Shown in pieces: positions 9,858-17,728 of a DNA stretch of 64,000 nt. The stretch is taken from positions 248,001 through 312,000 of the forward strand of contig NZ_KB905695.1 of assembly GCF_000380985.1 (NCBI RefSeq), in the 5' to 3' direction. Origin of the DNA: Proteiniphilum acetatigenes DSM 18083 (GTDB taxonomy: Bacteria > Bacteroidota > Bacteroidia > Bacteroidales > Dysgonomonadaceae). The translations under genes were made by a program, and so were the position numbers. Each line of letters opens with the position of its first letter. Position 1 is the first letter of the stretch. The notes beneath the pieces are model-generated. The model saw only the letters and a list, made by a program, of their open reading frames with translations, was not told where the DNA came from and did not search any database.

Positions 9858-11057
9858 TCAATTACCAAAAACCGTATCAATAATATCTTTTGCCACTTCC
9901 TTCTTTGATTTCAGTAAGAATGATTGTTTTTCGCCGTCGCGGGAAAGGATCGTCACTTGGTTCGTGTCGTGTCCGAAGCCTGCTCCCCGGTCATTCAGTG
10001 AATTGAGTACAATGTAGTCGAAGTTTTTTTCTTCTATCTTTTTTATCGCATTCGATTCTTCGTCGTTGGTCTCCAGAGCAAAACCGATACTCAATTGCCC
10101 CGGTTTTTTTATTTTTCCGAGCGAAGCTGCGATATCGGGATTGGGAACAAGAGAGAGTGATAAGTGCTCATTTCCTGACCGCTTTATTTTCTCCTCACTC
10201 ATCTCCTCCGGGCGGTAATCGGCTACTGCTGCCGAGAGGATGGCTGCATCCATTTGCGGGAAAATCTTTAGTGCGGCATCATACATCTCGACGGCTGACT
10301 CCACATTCACCCTTAATATATTGGGATGTGAAGCTGATAATGCGGTGGGGCCTGTGATCAGGATCACCTCAGCACCCCGTGAAGCACATTCTTCCGCCAA
10401 AGCGAATCCCATCTTCCCGGAAGAGAAATTGCCGATGAAACGTACCGGATCGATCCGTTCATAGGTCGGTCCTGCAGTGATCATGATCTTTTTCTTGTCA
10501 AGATCATTTCCGGTAGCGAAGAACTGTTCCAGAACAGACACAATATTTTCCGGCTCTTCCATCCTGCCTTTCCCTTCAAGGTGGCTGGCCAGCTCCCCGT
10601 CGGTTGCATCGATGATCTGCACTCCGTCGCTTTTCAGTTTTTCGATATTGCGTTGGGTGGAAATATGCCTGTACATGTCGAGATCCATGGCCGGCGCCAC
10701 AAAGACAGGTGCTTTCATGGAAAGATAGGTGGTGATCAGCATATTGTCGGCGACCCCGTTGACCATCTTACCGATAGTAGCAGCCGTAGCCGGAGCCACA
10801 ATCATCACGTCTGCCCACAATCCCAGATCCACATGACTGTGCCAGGTACCATCGCCCGAGGCAAAAAAATCACTGATCACCGGCCGTCCCGAAAGTGCGG
10901 AGAGCGTCACCGGCGTAATGAACTCCTTTCCGGCCGGAGTAATCACGATCTGTACCTCCGCTCCCTTTTTTATCAACAGCCGGGTGAGAATAGCCGATTT
11001 ATAGGCTGCGATGCTGCCTGTGATACCTAATACAATATGTTTTCCCTGAAGCGACAT
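9858..11057 (-). CDS. coaBC: bifunctional phosphopantothenoylcysteine decarboxylase / phosphopantothenate-cysteine ligase
   Basis: CoaBC performs two consecutive steps of coenzyme A synthesis. The flavoprotein CoaC half begins HIVLGITGSIAAYKSA and carries the active-site His in WHSHVDL and the substrate clamp PAMDLDMY; the more common form is PAMNxxM, so Asp replaces Asn here. The CoaB half starts near residue 190 with IMITAGPTYERIDPVRFI and NFSSGKMG, the nucleotide-binding segment. I chose the ATG at 11055-11057 (MSLQGKHIV) rather than the upstream in-frame start at 11093, because family proteins start here. The leader contains tandem hairpins and a -7 box at 11171-11178. Confidence 0.93.
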   Translation of the reverse strand: MSLQGKHIVLGITGSIAAYKSAILTRLLIKKGAEVQIVITPAGKEFITPVTLSALSGRPVISDFFASGDGTWHSHVDLGLWADVMIVAPATAATIGKMVNGVADNMLITTYLSMKAPVFVAPAMDLDMYRHISTQRNIEKLKSDGVQIIDATDGELASHLEGKGRMEEPENIVSVLEQFFATGNDLDKKKIMITAGPTYERIDPVRFIGNFSSGKMGFALAEECASRGAEVILITGPTALSASHPNILRVNVESAVEMYDAALKIFPQMDAAILSAAVADYRPEEMSEEKIKRSGNEHLSLSLVPNPDIAASLGKIKKPGQLSIGFALETNDEESNAIKKIEEKNFDYIVLNSLNDRGAGFGHDTNQVTILSRDGEKQSFLLKSKKEVAKDIIDTVFGN

Positions 11058-11074
11058 AAATGTTGATTTGATGA

Positions 11075-11151
11075 TCCCGACAAGTCGGGACAAGTTGTGT
11101 TGATTTTATAATCCCGATAAATAGGGGACTACTTGTCCCGATCTCTCGGGA
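11075..11151 (-). repeat. tandem hairpins in the coaBC leader
   Basis: Two perfect stem-loops share the same six-base arms, TCCCGA and TCGGGA, with four-base loops: 11075-11090 and 11136-11151. A degenerate third copy lies between them (11112-11128). The flanking word CAAGTTGTG/AAGTTGTGAT is also duplicated. All lie between the promoter and the coaBC start. Neither hairpin has a T tract. Confidence 0.65.
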
Positions 11152-11170
11152 AGTTGTGATAATTGATGTG

Positions 11171-11178
11171 CAAAAGTA
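11171..11178 (-). promoter_or_regulatory. -7 promoter box of coaBC
   Basis: The minus strand reads TACTTTTG, fitting TAnnTTTG. It would give a 5' leader of about 110 bases that includes the hairpins at 11075-11151. Confidence 0.5.
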
Positions 11179-11273
11179 ACAAGAATCAAACTCTATACAG
11201 TCTCATTAAGGCTACATTTACCGCTTTTAATGTTAAATAAATTTAATTCTGAAGAAATATTTGGTACTTTGTA

Positions 11274-11303
11274 TTGCATAATACCTTGCTTTGATTATCT
11301 TTG
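11274..11303 (+). promoter_or_regulatory. promoter of the padR-pspC operon
   Basis: The -7 box TATCTTTG is at 11296-11303 and a -33-type TTG at 11274-11276, 19 bases apart. The padR start codon is 20 bases downstream. Confidence 0.6.
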
Positions 11304-11323
11304 CAGTATAAAATGATACAGAG

Positions 11324-11680
11324 ATGAATATTGAAAATACGCAAAGCCAGATGAGAAAGGGAGTATTGGAATATTGTATTCTTTCCATCATCAAAAGAAG
11401 CGAAGCCTATCCCGGCGATATTATTGACGAGATGAAGGATGCGGGATTACAGCTTTTGGAGGGAACCCTTTATCCTCTGCTCAACCGTTTGAAGAATGCC
11501 GGAATACTTACCTACCAGTGGGTGGAGAGTACTTCGGGACCTCCACGCAAATATTTTCGTCTGACGGAAAAAGGAGACGAGTTTTACATCCTTCTGCAAG
11601 CGACATGGAATGAGTTAGCGACAGGAGTTGAGACCCTCACGCAAAAGAGGGGCGAGTCACATGAAAATCAATCAGAATAG
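11324..11680 (+). CDS. PadR family transcriptional regulator
   Basis: A 118-residue winged-helix regulator. The N-terminal half has the PadR pattern MRKGVLEYCILSIIKRSEAY followed by GTLYPLLNRLKNAGIL (recognition helix) and the wing GPPRKYFRLTEKG at residues 66-78. Members with only the core domain usually repress a neighbouring membrane or transport gene in response to a small molecule or envelope stress. The next gene, a double-PspC membrane protein, starts 8 bases after this stop, so it is the likely target and the operon is probably autoregulated. Confidence 0.9.
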   Translation: MNIENTQSQMRKGVLEYCILSIIKRSEAYPGDIIDEMKDAGLQLLEGTLYPLLNRLKNAGILTYQWVESTSGPPRKYFRLTEKGDEFYILLQATWNELATGVETLTQKRGESHENQSE

Positions 11681-11687
11681 AATCCAT

Positions 11688-13673
11688 ATGAAGAAAGTAA
11701 TCAACATTAATTTTCAGGGTCAGGTGATTGCCATCGAGGAGACTGCTTACGAAATGCTGAAGCAGTATATTGGTAGTCTCAAGACTTATTTTTCTCGCGA
11801 AGAGGGCGGCGATGAGATTGTGAACGACATAGAATGTCGTATCGCCGAATTGTTTGGCAACCGTTTGAAGCATGGCATCAATTGCATCACTGATGAAGAT
11901 GTGAAAGCTGTTATCGACAGTATCGGCAGGCCACAGGAATTCGATTCGGATTACGAAGAAGTTGCGGGCACCGGGCAGGAATCCCAATCATCTCAATCAG
12001 GTACGGGAAATTCCGGTGCTCCCAAAAGTGAAACTTGGTCAACCGAAAGCGAACGCCAAAGTTTACACAGGAATGCCGGCGATCGGATTATAGGTGGTGT
12101 TTGTAGCGGGTTAGCACACTATTTCAAAACCGACCCCGTATGGATAAGACTTCTCTTTGTACTGTTCTTTGGATTTCTTTTTTGGGTATACATTGTATTA
12201 TGGATCGTGTTAAAACCGAAAGTGTTGGAATCGAATGTTTCCAAGCGGCTTTACCGGAATCCCAACGACCGTTTTATTGGCGGGGTATGCGGCGGTATTG
12301 CTGCCTATTTCCGCATCGATTCATGGATACCCCGTCTCCTGTTCCTTACACCGCTTGTATTGAATATGATTGGGATGATCTCCATTTTTCCGTTGAACCG
12401 GATCTTTGATAATGTGGGTTTCAACTGGAATATCAACTCGAGCCTGGTAGTAGTCTATGTTGTCCTTTGGGCGATTATTCCCGTGGCAAAGACCGTGAAA
12501 CAGAAGCTGGAAATGATGGGTGAAGAGGATTATATCCGTTCGATCAGGGAAAAGGTAACCGACAATGTAGCAAGTTCAAGGAGCCGTACCTCCAATGAGG
12601 GAAACTTTCGCCCGTCGGTAGAAAAAAAAGATGCCTTCCGTGCCGCAGATCCAGAAGTTGAGAGTGAAGAGGATGAAGCCATCGGGATGGAGGAGATGCC
12701 TCCCGAACCACCTCTGTCTGAGCGTCGTACTGCAACGGTATCCCCACCTGAACGCTCCGGCTGCCTGAATGCATTGATTATCTTTCTGAAAATTATCTTC
12801 TTCTCAGTTGTAGGAATCTTCTTATTGGTATTGATCGGTCTGTTTGTCGGATTATTAGTAACCGGAACACATCTTTCGCCGTTGAAGTCGCTGTTTATTG
12901 ATCCCGGTTATGAGACCAATCTGCTCTTTACCGCGTTGGGATTGATCTTCCTGGTTCCGATCATAGCGGTCATCATATGGATTGTGCGCCGCACTACGAA
13001 AGCCAAATCGCGTCCGGCTATCGGGATTGTCGCCTCTGTGCTCTGGATTGTGGGACTGGTGATATCCGGTGTGCTGGGTGCACGGATAGCCGACAAGTTC
13101 AGCGTGGAAAGCTCCAGTGAAAGAACTGTCTCCATTGAATTGGTTAGCTCGGGCAAGATGTATGTGGAGATGCAACCCTATGCCGAAGATTATGCTGAAT
13201 TCAAGACAGGATACGGACCGGGCACTAAAATCGACGAACTGCCTTATACCACGATCAATGAAGATTCTCTCCTTTTTGATAACATTAACCTGCAGATAGG
13301 TAAAAGCAGCGACTCGTTGTTCCATGTGCGGGTCATATCTGCCATACATGGTAAAGATCTTCGTTCCGCCAAAGCCGATATCGCACAGTTTTCTTATGAG
13401 ATTGTACAGAAAGATTCCCTGTTGTTACTTCCGGAATTCTTTTCGGTACCGGTGGAGCAGGGATTCCGAAACCAGAGCATCACCGTAGAAATATCGGTGC
13501 CGGCGGGCAAAACGATTGAGATGAGTGAAGCACTGCGTGATTACAAAGACAACAGGCCTCCGGCCGTCGTGCGCAAGAGGATCAGGAATTACTCACGCAA
13601 TACCAATTATCTGCCTGTAGATATTTCTGAAGAGGGAGAAGTTTTTATGACACTTTCTACTGACTCAATATAA
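11688..13673 (+). CDS. PspC domain membrane protein with two PspC domains
   Basis: The protein is about 660 residues. An N-terminal cytosolic segment (residues 1-90, starting MKKVININFQG) is followed by two consecutive PspC domains: GDRIIGGVCSGLAHYFKTDP and DRFIGGVCGGIAAYFRID, each with its membrane helices. Two more helices follow (about 375-450), then a C-terminal region of about 190 residues rich in beta strands that is probably exported. I use the ATG at 11688-11690 because related proteins start MKK at this point. The in-frame ATG at 11661 would overlap padR by 20 bases. PspC proteins sense or act in envelope stress, which suits PadR control. A terminator follows. Confidence 0.85.
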   Translation: MKKVININFQGQVIAIEETAYEMLKQYIGSLKTYFSREEGGDEIVNDIECRIAELFGNRLKHGINCITDEDVKAVIDSIGRPQEFDSDYEEVAGTGQESQSSQSGTGNSGAPKSETWSTESERQSLHRNAGDRIIGGVCSGLAHYFKTDPVWIRLLFVLFFGFLFWVYIVLWIVLKPKVLESNVSKRLYRNPNDRFIGGVCGGIAAYFRIDSWIPRLLFLTPLVLNMIGMISIFPLNRIFDNVGFNWNINSSLVVVYVVLWAIIPVAKTVKQKLEMMGEEDYIRSIREKVTDNVASSRSRTSNEGNFRPSVEKKDAFRAADPEVESEEDEAIGMEEMPPEPPLSERRTATVSPPERSGCLNALIIFLKIIFFSVVGIFLLVLIGLFVGLLVTGTHLSPLKSLFIDPGYETNLLFTALGLIFLVPIIAVIIWIVRRTTKAKSRPAIGIVASVLWIVGLVISGVLGARIADKFSVESSSERTVSIELVSSGKMYVEMQPYAEDYAEFKTGYGPGTKIDELPYTTINEDSLLFDNINLQIGKSSDSLFHVRVISAIHGKDLRSAKADIAQFSYEIVQKDSLLLLPEFFSVPVEQGFRNQSITVEISVPAGKTIEMSEALRDYKDNRPPAVVRKRIRNYSRNTNYLPVDISEEGEVFMTLSTDSI

Positions 13674-13716
13674 ATAACTTTTTTATTCTACTCTACTTGA
13701 CTTTTCATTGTGAATC

Positions 13717-13753
13717 GGAAGGCCGTTCCCCTGTGGAGCGGTTTTCCTTTTTT
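13717..13753 (+). terminator. intrinsic terminator of the padR-pspC operon
   Basis: A 13-base stem (13717-13729 with 13735-13747, all paired if three G-U pairs are allowed) with a five-base loop is followed by six T. Confidence 0.85.
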
Positions 13754-13830
13754 AGTAACGACATATAAAAGGTATCACAATGAATTGGAAATAAATTTTA
13801 AAAATATTCGTTCAGGTATAAAAAAACTAT

Positions 13831-13838
13831 TATCTTTG
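13831..13838 (+). promoter_or_regulatory. -7 promoter box of the tRNA-Leu pair
   Basis: TATCTTTG fits TAnnTTTG and lies about 100 bases upstream of the first tRNA. No TTG is found at the -33 distance. Confidence 0.5.
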
Positions 13839-13897
13839 CATCCGCAATTCGGAAACAGACGGTTCATATAGCCGGAAACATGAGCTTTCGGATAGCG

Positions 13898-13917
13898 ACA
13901 GGCAGTGGCCTGTTTTT
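13898..13917 (+). terminator. terminator-like hairpin upstream of the tRNA-Leu genes
   Basis: ACAGGC (13898-13903) pairs with GCCTGT (13908-13913) around AGTG and is followed by a T-rich run. It sits between the promoter and the tRNAs, so it could be a weak terminator or a processing structure. Confidence 0.4.
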
Positions 13918-13937
13918 CTATTTAAATTAATGATAAT

Positions 13938-14021
13938 GCCCAGATGGCGAAATTGGTAGACGCGCTAGTTTCAGGGACTAGTGTTGGTAACAACGTGCAG
14001 GTTCGAGTCCTGTTCTGGGCA
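13938..14021 (+). tRNA. tRNA-Leu (anticodon CAG)
   Basis: An 84-base type II tRNA. The acceptor arms GCCCAGA and TCTGGGC pair perfectly, and the discriminator base is A. The anticodon stem CTAGT/ACTAG encloses the loop TTCAGGG, giving anticodon CAG. A variable arm is present, and the T-loop has GTTCGAGTCC. CCA is not encoded. Confidence 0.95.
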
Positions 14022-14029
14022 CTGCAAAT

Positions 14030-14113
14030 GCGCAGGTGGTGAAATTGGTATACACGCTACTTTGAGGGGGTAGTGCCGGTTACGGCGTGTGAGTTCGAGT
14101 CTCATCCTGCGCA
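14030..14113 (+). tRNA. tRNA-Leu (anticodon GAG)
   Basis: An 84-base type II tRNA. The acceptor arms are GCGCAGG and CCTGCGC, with discriminator A. The anticodon loop TTGAGGG gives anticodon GAG. A variable arm and the T-loop GTTCGAGTCT are present. It lies eight bases after the first tRNA, so the two are co-transcribed. Confidence 0.95.
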
Positions 14114-14120
14114 CTTTAAC

Positions 14121-14147
14121 ACCACCACACTCATGGTGGTTTTTTTA
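14121..14147 (+). terminator. intrinsic terminator of the tRNA-Leu pair
   Basis: ACCACC (14121-14126) pairs with GGTGGT (14135-14140), followed by a run of T. Confidence 0.85.
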
Positions 14148-14368
14148 TTCCGCTGCTTTTCCATCTTTTTTAACAATAGTTCGTTATAGATTTTAAAATA
14201 GAGTTATGCGGCAATAACAGCAAACTCAATAAGTTCTTCAACAAGTTTACCTTTTAATTCAAGTTTCGCAAAGTAAAAAAGAGTTTAGCTTATAGTAAAA
14301 AAGCATAGAGTAAAACGTCTTCTTTCCGGATTCTTTTCGGGAAAGCAACTATTTCTCTCCCTATTTGT

Positions 14369-14376
14369 TATTTTTG
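14369..14376 (+). promoter_or_regulatory. -7 promoter box for the gene at 14396
   Basis: TATTTTTG fits TAnnTTTG, 19 bases before the start codon. The rest of the gap 14148-14368 shows nothing further. Confidence 0.4.
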
Positions 14377-14395
14377 TATCCTAATCGTATGAATA

Positions 14396-15307
14396 ATGAG
14401 GTTAAAGGCAATCTTAACAATTATCTATAACAAAATACTATCTTCAAAGACTAAATTGAGATTGGAGAGGTTGATTTTTGTGGCTGCCATGATCGGTTTC
14501 TTCCTCCATTTAGGTGTTATATGGCTGGTGCAATTGGGAGTGATTGATGCGGGAGATTATGTCCATGGATTCAGTAATCCGGTGAATGCCATTTATACCC
14601 CTTTTTCCATTATCCTTTATTATGAAGTATATTGCCTGATTTACTATCTGCCCAAATCGATGATCGTATATATTGGAAAGCAGTTTGAAGTGATTGCTCT
14701 TATCACCATTCGGGAAATATTTAAAGAGATCCCCAAACTAAAGATCTCGTCGGATCTGAATCAGATGTACAACAATCCGCAATTTATTTACACCCTGATC
14801 ACTATACTTGTCCTGTTTTTCCTGATTTATCTCTATTATGCACAAAATCAAAAGAGCATTCGTAGCAATAATAGTACAAAGGGAATACCTGATGGAATCC
14901 CGAGAAAGAAGAAAAAATATATCTATGCCAAAAAAATTTTGGCACTGGTGATTGGGGTTATATTTCTTGTGATGGTTGTTTTTAACCTGGTGGACTGGTT
15001 CAGTCACCATTCAATTATCGATTGGGTTCAAAATACCGGCTTGTCATCCAAAGAGCTATTCTCCTCTTTCTTCCTGATACTGATCATTAGCGATGTAATT
15101 ATACTGCTTTTTTCATTTGCTGCGACCGATGAGTTCCCCAAGGTGATGCGAAACTCAGGATTTGTTGTCTCCACGACCCTGATCAGACTCTCTTTTACCG
15201 TAGAGGGACTGGCCAGCCATATCATGATCGTTATGGCGGTATTGTTCGGCACGCTGATGGTAGCTATCTACAGAAGATATAAGAATATTGAACTTCCGTC
15301 GGATTAA
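14396..15307 (+). CDS. conserved membrane protein of unknown function
   Basis: I do not recognise the family. The 303-residue product has about six hydrophobic segments, near residues 24-45, 60-85, 130-150, 182-202, 225-245 and 265-288. A lysine-rich cytosolic loop (PRKKKKYIYAKK, about residue 170) lies between the third and fourth. No enzymatic motif is visible. It lies alone between the tRNA terminator and the NAD(P)HX repair gene, and has its own promoter box. Confidence 0.75.
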   Translation: MRLKAILTIIYNKILSSKTKLRLERLIFVAAMIGFFLHLGVIWLVQLGVIDAGDYVHGFSNPVNAIYTPFSIILYYEVYCLIYYLPKSMIVYIGKQFEVIALITIREIFKEIPKLKISSDLNQMYNNPQFIYTLITILVLFFLIYLYYAQNQKSIRSNNSTKGIPDGIPRKKKKYIYAKKILALVIGVIFLVMVVFNLVDWFSHHSIIDWVQNTGLSSKELFSSFFLILIISDVIILLFSFAATDEFPKVMRNSGFVVSTTLIRLSFTVEGLASHIMIVMAVLFGTLMVAIYRRYKNIELPSD

Positions 15308-15388
15308 TCTTTAGAAAATATATTTTGTATATTTATATTTCGAATTGAATATTTTGGTGCTTCATAGGAAGTAAATAGTTTAGATTGT

Positions 15389-16891
15389 ATGAAAATCCTT
15401 ACATCGGAACAGATCCGCAAGATAGATGCCGAAACGATTGTACGGGAGGGAATTTCCTCTCTTGAGTTAATGAAACGTGCTGCGACTGCTTTTTATCGAT
15501 TTTTTACGGAGAAATATACGGACAGAAATACATCCGTAATTATCTTTGCCGGGATGGGTAACAACGGTGGTGATGCATTGGTTGTAGCCCGCCTGTTACA
15601 TAAATCGGGGTATCCGGTGAAGGCTTATATGGTGGAGTTCGGCAATAGATATACCGAAGACTGTACCCACAATATCCGCCGCGTGAAAGCTGAAAATATC
15701 CCCTATAAAAAGATTCTTAACAAAGAGGATATTCCCGATCTGTCGCCGTTTGATGTGGTGATCGACGGTATATTCGGTACAGGATTGTCGCGGGAAGTAA
15801 GTGGAGCCGCTGCTGAAGTGATCGCTCGGATCAATGAGTGCGGAAAAGAGGTGATCAGTATCGATGCGCCGAGTGGGCTGTTTTCGGACCGGAAAACGAA
15901 GTTCGCGGTGAAAGCGACTGAAACGGTGACGTTCCAGATACCTAAACTGGCTCTGTTTCTTCCCGAAAATGCCGGGTTTACCGGGAATGTCCGTATTGTA
16001 AATATCGGCTTAAACCAGGAAGCTATCGCTGAAGCGGAGACAGATATTTACCTGACGGAAAAGAAGAAAATCAGAGATCTGCTGAAACCGCTTTCCAAAT
16101 TTGTCCATAAAGGAATTTTGGGACATGCGCTTATTATCGGTGGAAGCCTCGGCAAATGCGGGTCGGTTTCCCTGGCATCGAAAGCGGCACTCAAAACCGG
16201 TTGTGGATTGGTTACGGCTTATCTGCCCAAATGTGGCGTGACGGCAATACAATGCTATTTCCCTGAAGCGATGGCCCTTGAAGATAAGGGTGCGAACCAT
16301 ATTACCTCTATTGACTACGAACTGAAACCGGATGCGATCGGTATAGGTATAGGTATGGGATTGCATGAGGAAACAGCGCAGGCGATATACCAGTTCCTTC
16401 AGAAGAACAATACTCCGTTGGTGGTGGATGCCGACGGGTTGAATATCCTGGCCGGGCATCCTGACTGGCTATCACTTCTGCCGTCAGAAACCATCCTGAC
16501 TCCCCATCCGAAAGAGCTCCAGCGGCTGATTGGTGAGTGGCGCGACGATTATGACAAGATAGAGAAAACAAGGTTTTTTGCGCGTAAATATGATGTGATC
16601 GTAGTAGTAAAGGGAGCTTATTCGCTGATTATCGATGGAAAAGAAATATATGTCAATAGCAGTGGCACGCCTGCACTGGCTACTGCCGGAAGCGGAGATG
16701 CGCTGACCGGTATGATCACCAGCTTGTTGGCGCAGGGGTATCAAGCGGTAGAAGCCGCCAGAATAGGGGTTTTCCTGCATGGAATGACTGCCGACATCGC
16801 TGGTGAGTGCATTCATCCCCGCAGTTTCGTCGCTTCGGATATCATTGAAAATATAGGAAATGCATACCGGAGTTTGGAAAAAAAGAACTGA
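15389..16891 (+). CDS. nnr: bifunctional NAD(P)H-hydrate epimerase / ADP-dependent dehydratase
   Basis: The 500-residue enzyme repairs hydrated NAD(P)H. The N-terminal YjeF/NnrE domain (1-215) has the nucleotide loop GMGNNGGDALVVARLL and the catalytic region DGIFGTGLSREV. The C-terminal NnrD kinase-fold domain (about 235-500) has GGSLGKCGSVSLASKAAL, DADGLN, TPHPKE and the catalytic AGSGDALTGMI near residue 430. Both halves look complete, as in E. coli YjeF. The ribosomal operon promoter lies just after its stop, so it is transcribed separately from rplU. Confidence 0.93.
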   Translation: MKILTSEQIRKIDAETIVREGISSLELMKRAATAFYRFFTEKYTDRNTSVIIFAGMGNNGGDALVVARLLHKSGYPVKAYMVEFGNRYTEDCTHNIRRVKAENIPYKKILNKEDIPDLSPFDVVIDGIFGTGLSREVSGAAAEVIARINECGKEVISIDAPSGLFSDRKTKFAVKATETVTFQIPKLALFLPENAGFTGNVRIVNIGLNQEAIAEAETDIYLTEKKKIRDLLKPLSKFVHKGILGHALIIGGSLGKCGSVSLASKAALKTGCGLVTAYLPKCGVTAIQCYFPEAMALEDKGANHITSIDYELKPDAIGIGIGMGLHEETAQAIYQFLQKNNTPLVVDADGLNILAGHPDWLSLLPSETILTPHPKELQRLIGEWRDDYDKIEKTRFFARKYDVIVVVKGAYSLIIDGKEIYVNSSGTPALATAGSGDALTGMITSLLAQGYQAVEAARIGVFLHGMTADIAGECIHPRSFVASDIIENIGNAYRSLEKKN

Positions 16892-16895
16892 TCTG

Positions 16896-16927
16896 TTTGG
16901 GTTTTACGATTTAATTGTGTAATTTTG
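16896..16927 (+). promoter_or_regulatory. promoter of the rplU-rpmA operon
   Basis: TTTG at 16896-16899 and TAATTTTG at 16920-16927 match the Bacteroidetes -33/-7 consensus with 20 bases between. It is among the best promoter matches in the window. It implies a leader of about 75 bases, containing a GAGGC/GCCTC hairpin (16956-16980) before rplU. Confidence 0.7.
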
Positions 16928-17008
16928 CACCTCAATTTGCCAATAGGCCCAAAAAGAGGCTGCGGAGAGTGGCCCGCCTCAGGCACGTAACTTCAGGTTA
17001 TTTTTAAT

Positions 17009-17320
17009 ATGTACGTCATTGTAGACATTCAGGGTCAACAGTTTAAAGTTGAACAAGACCAAAAATTATTTGTCCACAGGATCAACGCCGATCAGGGTGC
17101 TGAGGTGGAATTTGAGAAAGTAATGCTCGTTGATAAGGACGGCACCGTAACTGTAGGTGTACCGGTTATCGAAGGAGCGAAAGTTGTAGTAGAAGTCCTT
17201 TCCCATGTGAAAGGCGACAAAGTTCTTGTTTTCAAAAAGAAAAGAAGAAAAGGATACAGGAAACTGAACGGTCACCGTCAACAGTTCTCCGAAGTGAGAG
17301 TAAAAGAGATTATTGCTTAA
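17009..17320 (+). CDS. rplU: 50S ribosomal protein L21
   Basis: A 103-residue large-subunit protein. It starts [16 protein letters not shown], has the expected GxxVxVxVxxHxKGDKV pattern in the middle, and ends with the basic segment [26 protein letters not shown] that binds 23S rRNA. Length matches the family. rpmA follows 20 bases later, the conserved pairing. Confidence 0.97.
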   Translation: MYVIVDIQGQQFKVEQDQKLFVHRINADQGAEVEFEKVMLVDKDGTVTVGVPVIEGAKVVVEVLSHVKGDKVLVFKKKRRKGYRKLNGHRQQFSEVRVKEIIA

Positions 17321-17340
17321 TCAGTTAAAATCAGAAGGAA

Positions 17341-17610
17341 ATGGCACATAAGAAAGGTGTAGGTAGTTCCAAGAACGGCCGTGAATCGGAAAGTAAACGA
17401 TTGGGCGTGAAAATATTCGGTGGTGAAACGGCAAAAGCCGGTAATATCCTCGTGCGTCAGCGTGGGACATCTCATCATCCCGGAGAGAATGTGGGTATGG
17501 GTAAGGATCATACCTTGTTTGCACTGGTAGATGGCGTAGTGGTTTTCCGGAAAAGGAGAGACAACCGCTCATTCGTATCGGTACAACCTAGAGTACAGGC
17601 AGAAGCCTAA
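17341..17610 (+). CDS. rpmA: 50S ribosomal protein L27
   Basis: An 89-residue ribosomal protein near the peptidyl transferase centre. The start [20 protein letters not shown] has no N-terminal extension, unlike the cleaved Firmicutes form. [32 protein letters not shown] is the family core. It is second in the operon, with a terminator after it. Confidence 0.97.
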   Translation: MAHKKGVGSSKNGRESESKRLGVKIFGGETAKAGNILVRQRGTSHHPGENVGMGKDHTLFALVDGVVVFRKRRDNRSFVSVQPRVQAEA

Positions 17611-17677
17611 CGGCAATTGCCTTTGGTGTTCCGGTAAAAGGGAACTTGAACCATAAAATATAATTTTTTAGTTGATA

Positions 17678-17718
17678 AAAACAGCCTGCTTCCCAAAGTA
17701 AGGTTGTTTTTATTTTTT
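17678..17718 (+). terminator. intrinsic terminator after rpmA
   Basis: AAAACAGCCT (17678-17687) pairs with AGGTTGTTTT (17701-17710) with one G-U pair, followed by TTTTTATTTTTT. The next gene's ATG (17729) is only about ten bases beyond the T tract. Confidence 0.75.
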
Positions 17719-17728
17719 GTATATCCCT

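Noticed and set aside
13938-14113. tRNA pair as attachment site of an integrated element
   Set aside because: No integrase, no repeated tRNA 3' end and only ordinary genes follow.
17717-17728. Upstream TTG start for the PG_1098-type methyltransferase
   Set aside because: It lies within the T tract of the terminator; the ATG at 17729 fits family starts better.
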